Position numbers and translations under genes: made by a program
Source: Chaetomium olivaceum
Lineage: Eukaryota; Ascomycota; Sordariomycetes; Sordariales; Chaetomiaceae
Direction: 5' to 3'
Length of the DNA stretch: 64,000 bases
Assembly: GCA_039881045.1 (NCBI GenBank)
Contig: JAYWVB010000047.1
Location: 207,494-271,493, forward strand
Shown: in pieces, positions 55,046 to 64,000 of the stretch
Layout: every line of letters begins with the position of its first letter
Position numbering within the stretch: the first letter of the stretch is position 1
Notes under the pieces: generated by a model
The model's input: only the letters and a program-made list of their open reading frames with translations
What the model was told of the DNA's origin: nothing
Database searches by the model: none

Positions 55046-56669
55046 ATGGAGCCGAAGAAAACGATGGACGAGAAAGGACGGGACCCCGTGACATGGGTGG
55101 GAGCCGTTGAAGATGACCTCAAAGCAAAGGATTTGACACGCAAGCTGCTCCGGAAGTTGGACACCAGGTGTGTCTTTCCCCCCCTGAACGACATATCATA
55201 ACACACGCAGCTCACTTGATCGAAACAGGATCTTGCCCGTCTTCGTCCTTCTCGTCCTGTGCTCGTTCCTGGACCGTACCAACGTCGGTAACGCAAAGGT
55301 GTACGGCATGGACAAGGAGCTTGGGCTGTCATCGCTCCAGTATCAGCAGGGGCTGGCCGCCTTCTACCCCCTCTACATTGCAGCCGAGATTCCCAGCAAT
55401 CTGGTTCTCAAAAAAGTCACGCCCAGGATATGGATCTCTCTGATGACCTTTCTCTGGGGTCTTTTTTGTCTGTGTCTGGGCTTCGTGCACAATTTCGACC
55501 AGTTTATCATCTACGTGCCCTTTTGGGTTTGACCGAGGGTGGGCTGTTCCCCGGAATGGTCCTCTATTTGACCACCATCTACACTCGATCGGAACTTGCC
55601 CTCCGGATCGGCGTTCTTTACACGTCTACGTCTTTCTCCAGCGGGTTTGGGGGACTTTTGGCCCGTGCCATGGGTGCCATTGGTGATCGTGGCGGTCTCA
55701 CGGCGTGGCGCTGGATCTTTGTCATCGAAGGCTTGTTCGTGAGTATTACTGTGCTGATAATTTTCAAGACCCCAGCAAACCTGACCAACAGCAGACGATA
55801 CTCTGTGCGGTTTTCACGTACTACATGCTACCGAACACGTTGGGTTCAGCCAACTTTTTGACGAATGAAGAGCGAGATCTCGCCATTACAAGGCAAGCCG
55901 GAGTTGAACATGGGACGGGCAACAGCGAAGCGCACGAGACGTTCTCCCTGGCCGAAGTCCGCCGGGCCTTCTTGTACCCATCAACCTGGCTAACGGCCTG
56001 CGCCTACTTTGGTCTTCTCTCCGCAATCTATTCCATTGGGGTGTTCCTCCCAACCATCATCGTCAGCCTTGGATACACTGCCCACGAGGCCCAACTAATG
56101 ACTGTCCCGCCGTATGCCATTGCGGCCTGTATGACGCTCGCCGTCGCCTTTGTTTCGGACCGTCTCAAGCTCCGAGGCATCGTGATGCTCTGCACCATGC
56201 CCATCGCCATCATCGGCTACGCCGTGATTGCGAACCTCGACGGAGACCACCCCAGGGTCAAGTACGGCATGACCATGATGATGGCCGCCGGCATCTACAG
56301 CAGCGTCCCGCCCGTGCTGGCCTGGCTCTCCAACAACTCGGCCAGCCACTATAAGCGCGCGACGGCCGCGGCGCTCCAGCTTGCCATTGCGAACTGCGGA
56401 GGGATCCTGTCGGTCTTCCTCTACCCCGATGCGGACGGCCCTGTTTTCCATCGAGGCCACACCATTATTTTGGGTCTCTTGGTTGCGGGATGGTTCTTGT
56501 TTGTGTTCATCCCTGACACCATTTCGTAAGCTACCACTGACTCGGAAACAGCATCTTGAGCAATGTTCTTGTCTGCATCAAGATCAACAAGGACAAAGCT
56601 CAAGGAAAATACGACAAGTACATTGGCTATGGCGACGATAGAGAACCCGGCTTCAAGCTGGTCTTGTAG
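55046..56669 (+). CDS. MFS anion/cation transporter, allantoate permease (Dal5/Tna1) family
   Basis: Twelve-helix importer of organic anions such as nicotinate, allantoate or ureidosuccinate. Exons 55046..55167, 55229..55738, 55795..56504, 56552..56669; introns 55168..55228, 55739..55794 and 56505..56551 (47 nt, donor GTTCAT, CTGAC branch). The last intron is preferred to a 26-nt GTAAGC..AACAG alternative because it joins GWFLFV to ILSNVLVCIKINKDKAQ, giving the family ending KYDKYIGYGDDREPGFKLVL. Signatures: LDRTNVGNAKVYGM after helix 1, YPLYIAAEIPSNL, LTEGGLFPGMVLYLTTIY, YTRSELALRIG. Within exon 2 the frame changes at about 55505-55530, with TGA at 55530-55532 in the first frame; the RALLGLTEGG motif continues in the next. 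Stop TAG 56667-56669, 7 nt from the convergent monooxygenase stop. Confidence 0.85.
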
Positions 56670-56676
56670 TCTACGT

Positions 56677-58023
56677 CTAAGGTATAGCAGTAGCCCACTC
56701 GGGAAAGTCCTTCGGCCGGATGGGCACTGAAGCCTCATCCCGGTCGTGAACATATTCTTCCAGCGATAGCCGCTGGTGCTGACTGCGCTCCCCCATTTCG
56801 ACGCCCCGTCTCTGGACAAACCGTGCGTAGCCCATATCTGCCGCAGCCACTCGTCCCTCCCCACCTTTCCCGCGACGTAGTCGGCGTAGCACATAGCGTC
56901 GAACGCCGCCTGCGACGTCGACGCGACCGTGTGCGGGCGGAACCCAGCCAGCGCATCCCCGACCAGCACCACCTTCCCGCCGAGGAACTCGTTGCCGGGG
57001 CTGAGGATGTCGGTCACCGCCTGCACGAACGGCCGCTCGGCCTTGCACACGACCTCGGCGAACTGCGGGGGTAGCCGCGCCCGCGCCAGGGCCTGCTGGT
57101 GCTTCCACGCCGCTGGGTCCGTCAAGCCCGGCGGCATGGTGATGCGGTGTCGCCGGCCGTGGCGGTCCGTGAGGATTCTGTCCAGCTCGGGGGAGCCCGC
57201 AGGGAAGTTTGTGTAGTACACAAAGTTGATGAGCCGCTGGCCCGGCTCGACGGTCCCGTGTAAGCCCGGAATCAGGTAGGCGAGGATCTGGATGCCGGGG
57301 GCGTGGTAGAAGGTGAAGCGGTCTGCGAAGGTCGCGTGGGTCTCGGCGCTGACTTCGCGCTCGGGTGTGGTGCCGCGCAGAGCACAGTAACCTGCGTATG
57401 TTCGCTCCACGCTGGGCACAAACAGGGAGCGTATGGAGGAGCTGGGGCCGTCGGCGCCGATGAGACGGTCGGCTGTCAGGGTGCCGGTGAGTGAAGGGTC
57501 GCTCGTGCATTTCCAGGTTACTCGGACGCCGTCGCCATCTTCTACTACGGTCGTGACGGTGCGGTCGTGGAGATGGACGGCCATGCCGTGCCGAGGGTCA
57601 GGGGGCGGTATGTCACCGCAGTAAGGGCTGGCTATGCCGTCGTAGTTGGCACGCAAGAGGAAATAGATCAAGTCCCACGAGCTCATCTTCTGGCGCGCGC
57701 TCACAGTGTGGACAATGTTACCCTCCTTGTCGAGATACTGCCGCCTCTCAGAGCCAACAGCCACCTGTCGCCGGCAGCGGTTATATCTTTCGAGGAACTC
57801 AAGGGAGTGACCGCCCACCACAATCCCGGCCCCTTGGTCATGGAGCAAGGGCGCCGTGCTGCGTTCCATGATGGTCGTATCGTGACCCAACGCCTTCAGG
57901 GCAATACCGGTGGCCAAGCCTCCTAGAGATCCGCCGACCTAAGTATTGCTAATGCGTTAGCACGCGATCATTCTAGGTCGTGATTTTCAAACCTACAATG
58001 ACAAAGTGCATTTTCTTGGGCAT
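56677..58023 (-). CDS. FAD-dependent monooxygenase (FAD_binding_3, 2,6-dihydroxypyridine hydroxylase-like)
   Basis: Aromatic or N-heterocycle hydroxylase class. Exon 1 58023..57997 (MPKKMHFVI), intron 57996..57939 (58 nt, GTAGGT, GCTAAC branch, CTTAG), exon 2 from 57938. The intron sits inside the Rossmann motif VGGSLGGLATGIAL; an ERS acidic strand end follows. Further: RQYLDKEGNIVHT, SSWDLIYFLLRANYDG, LIGADGPSSSIRS (DG motif), and LGGKVVLVGDALAGFRPHTVASTSQAA (second FAD motif GD). At about 56825-56840 the frame changes: IWATHG in one frame continues as ARFVQRRGVEMGERSQ in the other, to LSLEEYVHDRDEASVPIR and the stop at 56677. A run of G lies nearby. Tail-to-tail with the MFS gene 7 nt away, suggesting a functional pair of uptake and first hydroxylation; substrate is unproven. 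Confidence 0.82.
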
Positions 58024-58555
58024 AGGCCCTTCATCTATTATCGAGCTTGAAGTTGCCATTATACGCGACAAAGAGGTTTAAAATAGAAAGGGATATGCGA
58101 CGTGGACCGGAAACGAAATAGAAGACGAAGAATGCAGTGGGTGGCTGGTATACAGTCGCAAGATGTTCACATTTGTATAAAACCCGGGAGGTCACCGCTC
58201 GGTATTGGATATCTCCCACTGACACTGTGCAACAGCAAGTACTGAATACATGGGCGGTACATAAATGGCGCGTCCATTACTAGCCGCCATCGCCGGTCTA
58301 CCTAGCTGTCTATTCTCAAAGACATTACAATTTTTTCGGTAAGGTGGAAAAGCTTACCAATGGGGTTATCACCACAGAGTGTGAGCGACCCACGAGTGGT
58401 TGGTGGAATACAGGTGCCTGGTCGGGGTGGCAGTGCTGCCGCTAACCCCTCACAATATGATCGATCCCCCCTGACTCTCCATTTTGACTGCTCTCAGGGA
58501 TCGAGAACCCCATCACCATCAACGGGTTGCTCGACAATAAACTCCAGCTGTCCCG
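58024..58555. promoter_or_regulatory. Divergent region between monooxygenase and HET gene
   Basis: 532 bases between start codons. No ORF accepted. TTTAAAATAGAAAGG near 58077 and CATTTGTATAAAACC (58170-58184, TATAAAA, plus strand) are possible TATA boxes. Confidence 0.4.
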
Positions 58556-60430
58556 ATGGCTTCCACGACACCGACCGCCGATGGCCAGGTGTATTCATAC
58601 CGAGCGCTGCAGAAAACACCGCCTGAAGTGCGACTCTTTGTCCTCCTTCCGGGGGCGGGCTCAGATCCCATTCGAGGCAAAGTCACGCATCACATTCTGC
58701 AAGATGGGCTTCGGTTCGACGCGCTTTCCTACACATGGGGCGATCCTACACCGACAGCCGCCATCATTGTAGACGACGATAAACAGCTCGGTGTGGCAAC
58801 AAACCTCCACGCTGCGCTCCACGACCTGCGGCGCACGGCAGAGGAGCTGGTCATCTGGATCGACGCCATTTGCATCAACCAGGCCGATATTCCCGAGCGG
58901 AACTATCAAGTCCGGCTAATGCATTCCATCTACAGCAAGCCCCAGCAGGTCCGGTCTTGGCTGGACCAGACGGTTGACCCAGGCCATCCCAGCATCCGGA
59001 AACTCATGTCGTTTGCCTCGGTTAACATAGAGAACGTGCACCTCACGGACGCGGCGAAGCTCGTCACCATTGACGACTTAATGTCAGGCTTTTGGAATCC
59101 GGTGGCAGACATCCTGAGGAACCAGTACTGGAATCGACTCTGGGTACAGCAGGAGCTGGTCCTGCCCCCCAAGTTCACCATCCATTGTCGGCACGGCGTT
59201 GAAATCCCCGGAGACGCCATCATCGCCTTTAGCATGATCCATGCTAGAGCCCGTGCGTTCGGATATAGTTCTAACGATGTTGCTACCGTAAAAGCGTACG
59301 AGGAGGCTCACGCCAAGACTGTTTTTGGATTTGATGCCCCGTCGAGGGATATTTATCAACTTCGGAAACTCCACCACGGCAAAGAGAGGGACTTGAAGGA
59401 CAGCAAAGGGAGCCATGGATTTTCCGGGTGGGGTACGCTTCTTGGGAACCTGCTGCAGTACGGGCAAATGAAGGCCACGGAGCCCCGGGACGGTCTTTAC
59501 GGGCTGTTGGGTCTCTGCCTCGATGTCGGCGAGGGTGATATCGCGGTTGACTACCGGAATAGCCTAGTAGAGGTGTATGCGCAGGTCGCCAGGTTCTGCA
59601 TCGAAAAGCACGACAACATCAATTTTCTGATTCACTGTCGGCTAGCCCCTGACTCAGGGGGCTCAGTGGCTGCTCCTCCGTCTCAGGTCGTCGATGAGGC
59701 GTTCCCCTCGTGGCTGCCCAACTGGCCGCGCATGTCTGAAATTGTCCGAGGCGCCATCTTCATGGACGAGAGGCCTCGCGCTGGCGGCCGTCTCTGTATC
59801 TCAACTACTCGGCTTTCGAACAATGGTAGGATTCTCTCCGTCAGAGGCATCCGCATCAGCGTCATTGACGCGGCTACGGACGGACCTTTTCACGATACAG
59901 AGCCCCTTGCATCGGCTCTCAACCGGCTGCGCGTAATCGCTCAAACAGACAACCTCGCCGAGGACGAGGCCAGGGACGAGAGCGACACCGATTGGATAAA
60001 GGTTAAGAAGGGCGTCCTGGCGCGTCTCGAGAGCGTCGCTCGCGCCAACACGGAAATTAGCCTTCGTGAGGCCGCCGAGACGGCTGGATCCTTGGGATAT
60101 CAAACTGACGACAAGAAGTGGGCGGTCAGGGGCATAATTGGTGGCTTGATCGGACGGCGTGCTGCTAGGCTCCGAAGCGGCCACGGTTGGGGTCGTCTTG
60201 TTGACGCCGATGTGCGTTCCGACGTGGACGAGCTGTGGGTTCTCTTTGGGTGTGCCTATCCTGTGATTCTTCGGCCTACTGATAGCGCCAAGAATTACCA
60301 AGTTGTCTCACCTATGCATGTCCCTGGCTTGATGGATGGGGAGGCAGTGAAGAAGCTGGATAACATGGAGGCTGAGGAACATACCGTAGGTTCAAGGACG
60401 TACCCCATTTTGACCATTCAGTTAGTGTAA
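58556..60430 (+). CDS. HET-domain (heterokaryon incompatibility) protein, 624 aa
   Basis: Candidate non-self-recognition protein. Single exon, intact. HET domain blocks are clear: FDALSYTWGDP (residues 54-63), VIWIDAICINQADIPERNYQ (about 99-118), VRLMHSIYSKPQQVRSWL, RNQYWNRLWVQQEL (189-201), and further YGLLGLC with VDYRNSLVEVYAQVARF. HET domains are distant relatives of TIR domains and trigger cell death when activated; the C-terminal part here (about 400-624) lacks NACHT, WD40 or ankyrin repeats I can recognise and ends with the common ELWVLFGCAYPVILRP-type segment of fungal HET proteins. No RIP-like nonsense mutations. Divergent from the FAD monooxygenase. Confidence 0.93.
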   Translation: MASTTPTADGQVYSYRALQKTPPEVRLFVLLPGAGSDPIRGKVTHHILQDGLRFDALSYTWGDPTPTAAIIVDDDKQLGVATNLHAALHDLRRTAEELVIWIDAICINQADIPERNYQVRLMHSIYSKPQQVRSWLDQTVDPGHPSIRKLMSFASVNIENVHLTDAAKLVTIDDLMSGFWNPVADILRNQYWNRLWVQQELVLPPKFTIHCRHGVEIPGDAIIAFSMIHARARAFGYSSNDVATVKAYEEAHAKTVFGFDAPSRDIYQLRKLHHGKERDLKDSKGSHGFSGWGTLLGNLLQYGQMKATEPRDGLYGLLGLCLDVGEGDIAVDYRNSLVEVYAQVARFCIEKHDNINFLIHCRLAPDSGGSVAAPPSQVVDEAFPSWLPNWPRMSEIVRGAIFMDERPRAGGRLCISTTRLSNNGRILSVRGIRISVIDAATDGPFHDTEPLASALNRLRVIAQTDNLAEDEARDESDTDWIKVKKGVLARLESVARANTEISLREAAETAGSLGYQTDDKKWAVRGIIGGLIGRRAARLRSGHGWGRLVDADVRSDVDELWVLFGCAYPVILRPTDSAKNYQVVSPMHVPGLMDGEAVKKLDNMEAEEHTVGSRTYPILTIQLV

Positions 60431-61106
60431 GGCAAAGCTATAAGCTGCTTACTCATGAGAAATGGAATTTACTTGCAAGGTAACCCACCAAGGAAGGTGC
60501 TTTAGACGAGGCGAACGTCATCATCAGTTGTAATAACCCCACGGCCGCGGGATATAGGCTAACTGACGTAGCGCGCACGTTTACTCAAGAGCCTACTCAT
60601 GATTACGGAGTGGATAATTCTGAGATAGCTGTTAACAACAACGAGAACCTGGGGACTTATGGGTGGCGGGACCGGAGGTGCGCCGTTCAGGCGTGAGGTC
60701 CCTATAAGCGGGAGTATGACGCCTATCGAGAGAAGAGCACATTACTTTCTGATAGTTGCTTGTGCCACCGAAGGTAGTGGTAATTACATGAGGGCTGGCG
60801 TTGGCAGGGTGGCTGGGTTCGACATCGGACAGCATATACTTGCGAGAATTACGGCGGAGAGAGAAGGCAGTGGTTGTTTATTCGTACCGAGAACCCCCAA
60901 CCTTCGCATCATCTCGGTGGCCGACGGCCAGAAGTCTGTGCCGTGTAAGCTACAATGGTTTTCGCTGAGTCCGCATCGTCGCTGTCGCTGGGTCCCCTTC
61001 ACCATTTCTGCCAGCGCCTGTTCCAGAGGGCGCCTAGCCAATCTTTACAACATGTTGAACATTACAATATAATAGAGCTGCACCTTTGCCCTATCCTTCT
61101 CGTCCT
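60431..61106. other. Intergenic; one doubtful frame
   Basis: A plus-strand frame at 60659..61072 (137 codons) includes YFLIVACATEGSGNYMRAG, which faintly resembles C-terminal segments of HET proteins. It has no start context or splice evidence and I do not call it a gene. It may be a remnant of a second HET gene. Confidence 0.35.
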
Positions 61107-62348
61107 CTACGGCTTACCACGCCAAAACTCAGCCAGGAAGTCCTCCGCTTTGGTGAACTTGTAGTCCGGCAACAGCTGATTCCACTCATCTGAAACACTC
61201 AAGGCGCTGGCCGAAATGCCAAGCAGCATCCCGGCCGTCATATACTCGGTAAACTCGGCGATTTGCTCAGGCGTGAAGGACGGATGGTCGGGCGTGGGGA
61301 GCCAAGTCGACTTCACCACCCCAGCTCTGAGGTCCTCCGCCTTCATTCTCTCGACGTTGAATGGACCTGGGTATTTCAAGTTAGAAGTTGGCGATAAACT
61401 GGATAGCAGCGATAGACTCACCGCGGATTCTCTCGCCCATCTTGATAACCTCCCCCATCGTCAGGTCGTCGCCCCTGATGCCTCCAACAACTGGCCACTC
61501 GCCGTCGTACTCAACAGCTTTGGCCACAACATTGGCAATATCCGTGACCGTGGTAAGGGTAATACGGGCGTTGTCGCTGCCTTCCACCATGAGAAGTCGG
61601 CGCTTGCCAAAATCGAAGGGGGTCTGCATTGGGTGGATGTGCTTGGTCGAGTTGTACGGATGGGTGAGGTAGCTGGTGAACAACCCCGCCACGAAAATCG
61701 TGTACTCGAGGACCTGATCGAGAGCGTCAGCATTTTCAGATGGAATCTGATCGCATATCTTATCTTGAGAGAACCCACCTTCTTGTCCTTGTTTAACTCC
61801 TTGAGGTAGTCGCGGATCCTGGCTTTGCCTTCGTTCCAGGGCATATGATCGAATTTGGAACTGCAGTTTCCGAGTGAGTAACGTTGCCATAGGGATTGTG
61901 TAAAACATAAGACTCACGCGGCCCATTCGCTCGGCGCAAAGCGTTTCACACCAGCCCGAACGGCGGCGTCGATCAGGCCCTTCTGTGCCACACTGCCCGG
62001 GTCCATATGCGCCGTGATGAACGAGAGAACCGTGTGGACTCCCCTCATGATTTCATCAAGCTGCTTTGGATTCTCGTAGTTCGTCTTGATCCAGGCCACA
62101 CCAGGTGGAAGCTTCTCTGCGGGAGCATCCTACAAGCCAGTCCAAGTCAGTAAATCTGGTGAAAAGCATGCTGGAAGAATTCGAACCTTTCGAGATAAGA
62201 GCAAAATTTCATGCTTCTTCGTTGCGGCGAGCACGTCAATGATCTCTTGGCCAACGTCTGCAAAAGATATGTTATTACCTTATGACCAAGATTGTCAAGG
62301 AGAAAACGACTCACTGCCAGAGCCGCCGGCGATAACAATCTTGACCAT
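61107..62348 (-). CDS. NmrA-like / isoflavone reductase-type NAD(P)-binding protein (316 aa)
   Basis: Atypical short-chain dehydrogenase, acting either as a reductase or redox-sensing regulator. Six exons: 62348..62315, 62257..62187, 62129..61918, 61860..61779, 61713..61422, 61366..61107; introns of 57, 57, 57, 65 and 55 nt, all GT..AG. The first exon is 34 nt. The spliced start MVKIVIAGGSGNVGQEIIDV carries the GxxGxxG dinucleotide motif (residues 8-15). Further: LSFITAHMDPGSVAQKGLID, AGVKRFAPSEWA, LEYTIFVAGLFTSYLTHP, ARITLTTVTDIANVVAKAVE. The SEW segment and length fit fungal NmrA-like proteins. The frame closes exactly (317 codons) with this intron set. No catalytic YxxxK is obvious, as usual in the subfamily. 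Confidence 0.88.
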
Positions 62349-62889
62349 CTTGTCGTCTGGATCTAGGTGAGAGTAAGTCCGAAATAGGTGTGTTCGAATT
62401 GTTGGTGGAGAGAAAGTGTGCAATCAACGGCTCTAGGTTGTTTACTTATACCCGAGTGAAGCATGCTTTGTCCACGGTTTCGACCGATATCTCGGCGGAA
62501 CAAACGGACATGCCAAGTCTTTGCCGGACTCTCGCGTTTGACCCCAGAGGCCGAGAGTCTACCATGCGGCTTCGACCGAACCTCGGCGGAACAAACAACC
62601 CCGGCCTTCCAACCCCGGATTAAAGAATATAAGATGATGTCAGCTTGTTAGACTTGCTTGATAGACTATCTCAAATCCGCAGCTAAACAAAGGTGTTGCT
62701 AATGTACGTTTATGGTCCAGTCCCTGATGCCCCCTCGATGTCAGGCTACTAATCCATTACTCCTCCTCTCGGTGGGTACACGGCCCCTGAAGAGATCATC
62801 ATGTCCCTACGACGGTTCGCCCTCTTGCCATTTCTTCGCGTCCGTGATTCTCCATCTGCGAATAGTGTAATAAAAGGCGAGTGACGAGC
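62349..62889. other. Intergenic, no gene seen
   Basis: Promoter of the NmrA-like gene and 3' flank of the protease-like gene. A near-repeat CGGCGGAACAAAC occurs twice (62494-62508 and 62584-62597): both read TCGGCGGAACAAAC. Confidence 0.5.
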
Positions 62890-63817
62890 CTACCAAGGCG
62901 AACCCCAGAGAAACTCGACGTTGACATCCAGACCGCCAAAGGCTGGGTCGTTACGTACCGCGGCCCGGATCCCATCCATGGTTGGGCCAATTGGCGAGAT
63001 GAAGTGAATCCCGGTAACAGGACGGCCGGTGATGCGCGGAACAACGTTGTCGTCGGGGTACTTAAGATCTTCGTTTTGTCCTCCGACATAAATACCGAGG
63101 ACCTTCCCCCTGTAGTCAAACACCAGGCTGCCGGCGTCGCCTTTGGTGCTACCGGGAAAGGCAAAAACAAGTAAAGTTCTGCCCACAACCGGGACATTGT
63201 CGCCGGAACTCATCTGAACGCTCGAGGCGATGGAGTTTAATACTCCACATGTTTTCCCCGTTGTTCGCCCACATTTGAAAACCACATGCTTGCGGTGGAA
63301 ATCCTCCAGCCCGGCCGACGAGGTGGCGGCCAATTCCTCCAACGACACGATGCCTCCAAGAACTGTAAGAGACCCTGCCTTGTAGCGACTCTTCCTAAGC
63401 TCTTGGATTACCTTGAAACTAAGTGCCTGTAAAATATGTGAGAAAATACGAGTTCATATTCCATAAATAAAGACTTACACTTGAGAAGTCCTCGACGGAT
63501 GGAACCCTCTCTTGCGCCAACTCGACCAAACCCCAGTTCGTGATCCATTCGTCTGTCACACCCGCTCCCGATGTGCAATAAATGTAGCCGAAGTGATTCT
63601 GAAAGTCGGTCATTTTCTCGCGCTTCTCTTCATTATGTTTCAGCTCCACGTCGCTCGAATGGAGAGCTTCTCTCCCATTCTGGCTAAGGGTGCCAGCCTG
63701 TTCCCTGATGCGAAGAAGTGCGAGATTGGGGCACTCTCTGTGGATTGAATCCCTTCCTGAATGGTTGTCCTCTAAACACCCATATCTTGAGAAGAAGGGC
63801 ATGAGACGGCATGGCAT
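62890..63817 (-). CDS. Chymotrypsin-fold protease-like protein with GDAGS in place of GDSGS
   Basis: Exon 1 63817..63479, intron 63478..63427 (52 nt, GTAAGT, TTACAG), exon 2 63426..62890; 291 aa from this start. The N-terminal half (NLALLRIREQAGTLSQNGRE, FGYIYCTSGAGVTDEWITNW) is typical of a fungal family whose members carry a trypsin-like domain. Exon 2 has HVVFKCGRTTGKTCGVLN, VVGRTLLVFAFPGSTKGDAG, SLVFDYRGKVLGIYVGG, i.e. the last strands of a chymotrypsin barrel. At the position of the nucleophile the codon is GCC (Ala, 63135..63133), so GDSGS has become GDAGS. I see no catalytic His-Asp pair in a convincing context either. Start uncertain: residues before 'CPNLALL' look unconserved, and an unseen 5' exon may exist. 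Probably catalytically dead. Confidence 0.65.
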
Positions 63818-64000
63818 GGTTCCTGGGACGGGGAAATCGGCGCTCGATCACCTTATACGGTCAGAATAAGCGTGACTTGGGGGTATTGGCCGAAGGAACG
63901 TACCTCTCAGAACGTGGTGACACGTAAGCGCCATATACTTTGACGTTACAGCAGTGGAGAGTCGAAGGTAGCCACCCAAGGTACCAGTCGAGCGAGAATC
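63818..64000. other. Window end, no gene seen
   Basis: 183 bases upstream of the protease-like gene; if that gene has an additional 5' exon it would lie here. Confidence 0.4.

Noticed and set aside
60659..61072. Possible second HET-type ORF
   Set aside because: Only a faint C-terminal resemblance; no HET blocks, start or introns supporting a gene.

Overview
The window is nuclear DNA from a filamentous ascomycete (Pezizomycotina). It has short introns (47-156 nt) with GT..AG ends and CTRAC-like branch points, a HET-domain gene, two Zn2Cys6 regulators, a Pho2-type homeobox regulator, and protein sequences closest in style to Sordariales/Chaetomiaceae. The order is my inference from remembered homologues, not a search.

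Layout. 0-15 kb is dense housekeeping DNA: a partial ICln/Lot5-domain gene, an unknown coiled-coil protein, MFAP1 (spliceosome), POL12 (DNA polymerase alpha B subunit), a Sec14/PDR16-type lipid transfer protein, a zinc-type quinone oxidoreductase and a DNF3-type P4 flippase. 16-27 kb is gene-poor. It holds three diverged tandem copies of an unrecognised small secreted protein gene (16.4, 17.7 and 26.2 kb, all minus strand) and one homeobox regulator. 28.5-46 kb returns to ordinary genes: an AAGAB/Irc6-like adaptin-binding protein, a Zn2Cys6 factor, MOD5 tRNA isopentenyltransferase divergent from SEC61 alpha, and a 1739-residue ABCC transporter. 46.8-50 kb has three small membrane proteins without recognisable families. 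50-64 kb is accessory: a Zn2Cys6 factor, an Old Yellow Enzyme remnant, the orphan C-terminal end of a GH1 beta-glucosidase, an allantoate/nicotinate-permease-type MFS transporter tail-to-tail with a FAD monooxygenase, a HET protein, an NmrA-like reductase and a chymotrypsin-like protein whose catalytic serine is replaced by alanine.

How it fits together. The secreted trio shares signal peptide, intron position, intron sequence and TATA-box spacing while the mature proteins diverge, the pattern expected of a fast-evolving secreted family. The right end looks like a decayed catabolic cluster (regulator, OYE remnant, transporter, monooxygenase) beside a non-self-recognition gene.

Caution on quality. 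Many conserved genes between about 2.8 and 15.2 kb, and a few elsewhere, carry one-base frame changes in C/G runs or triplet repeats, while long genes at 30-46 kb are intact. I read most of these as consensus errors. Coordinates of those genes are therefore given as spans.
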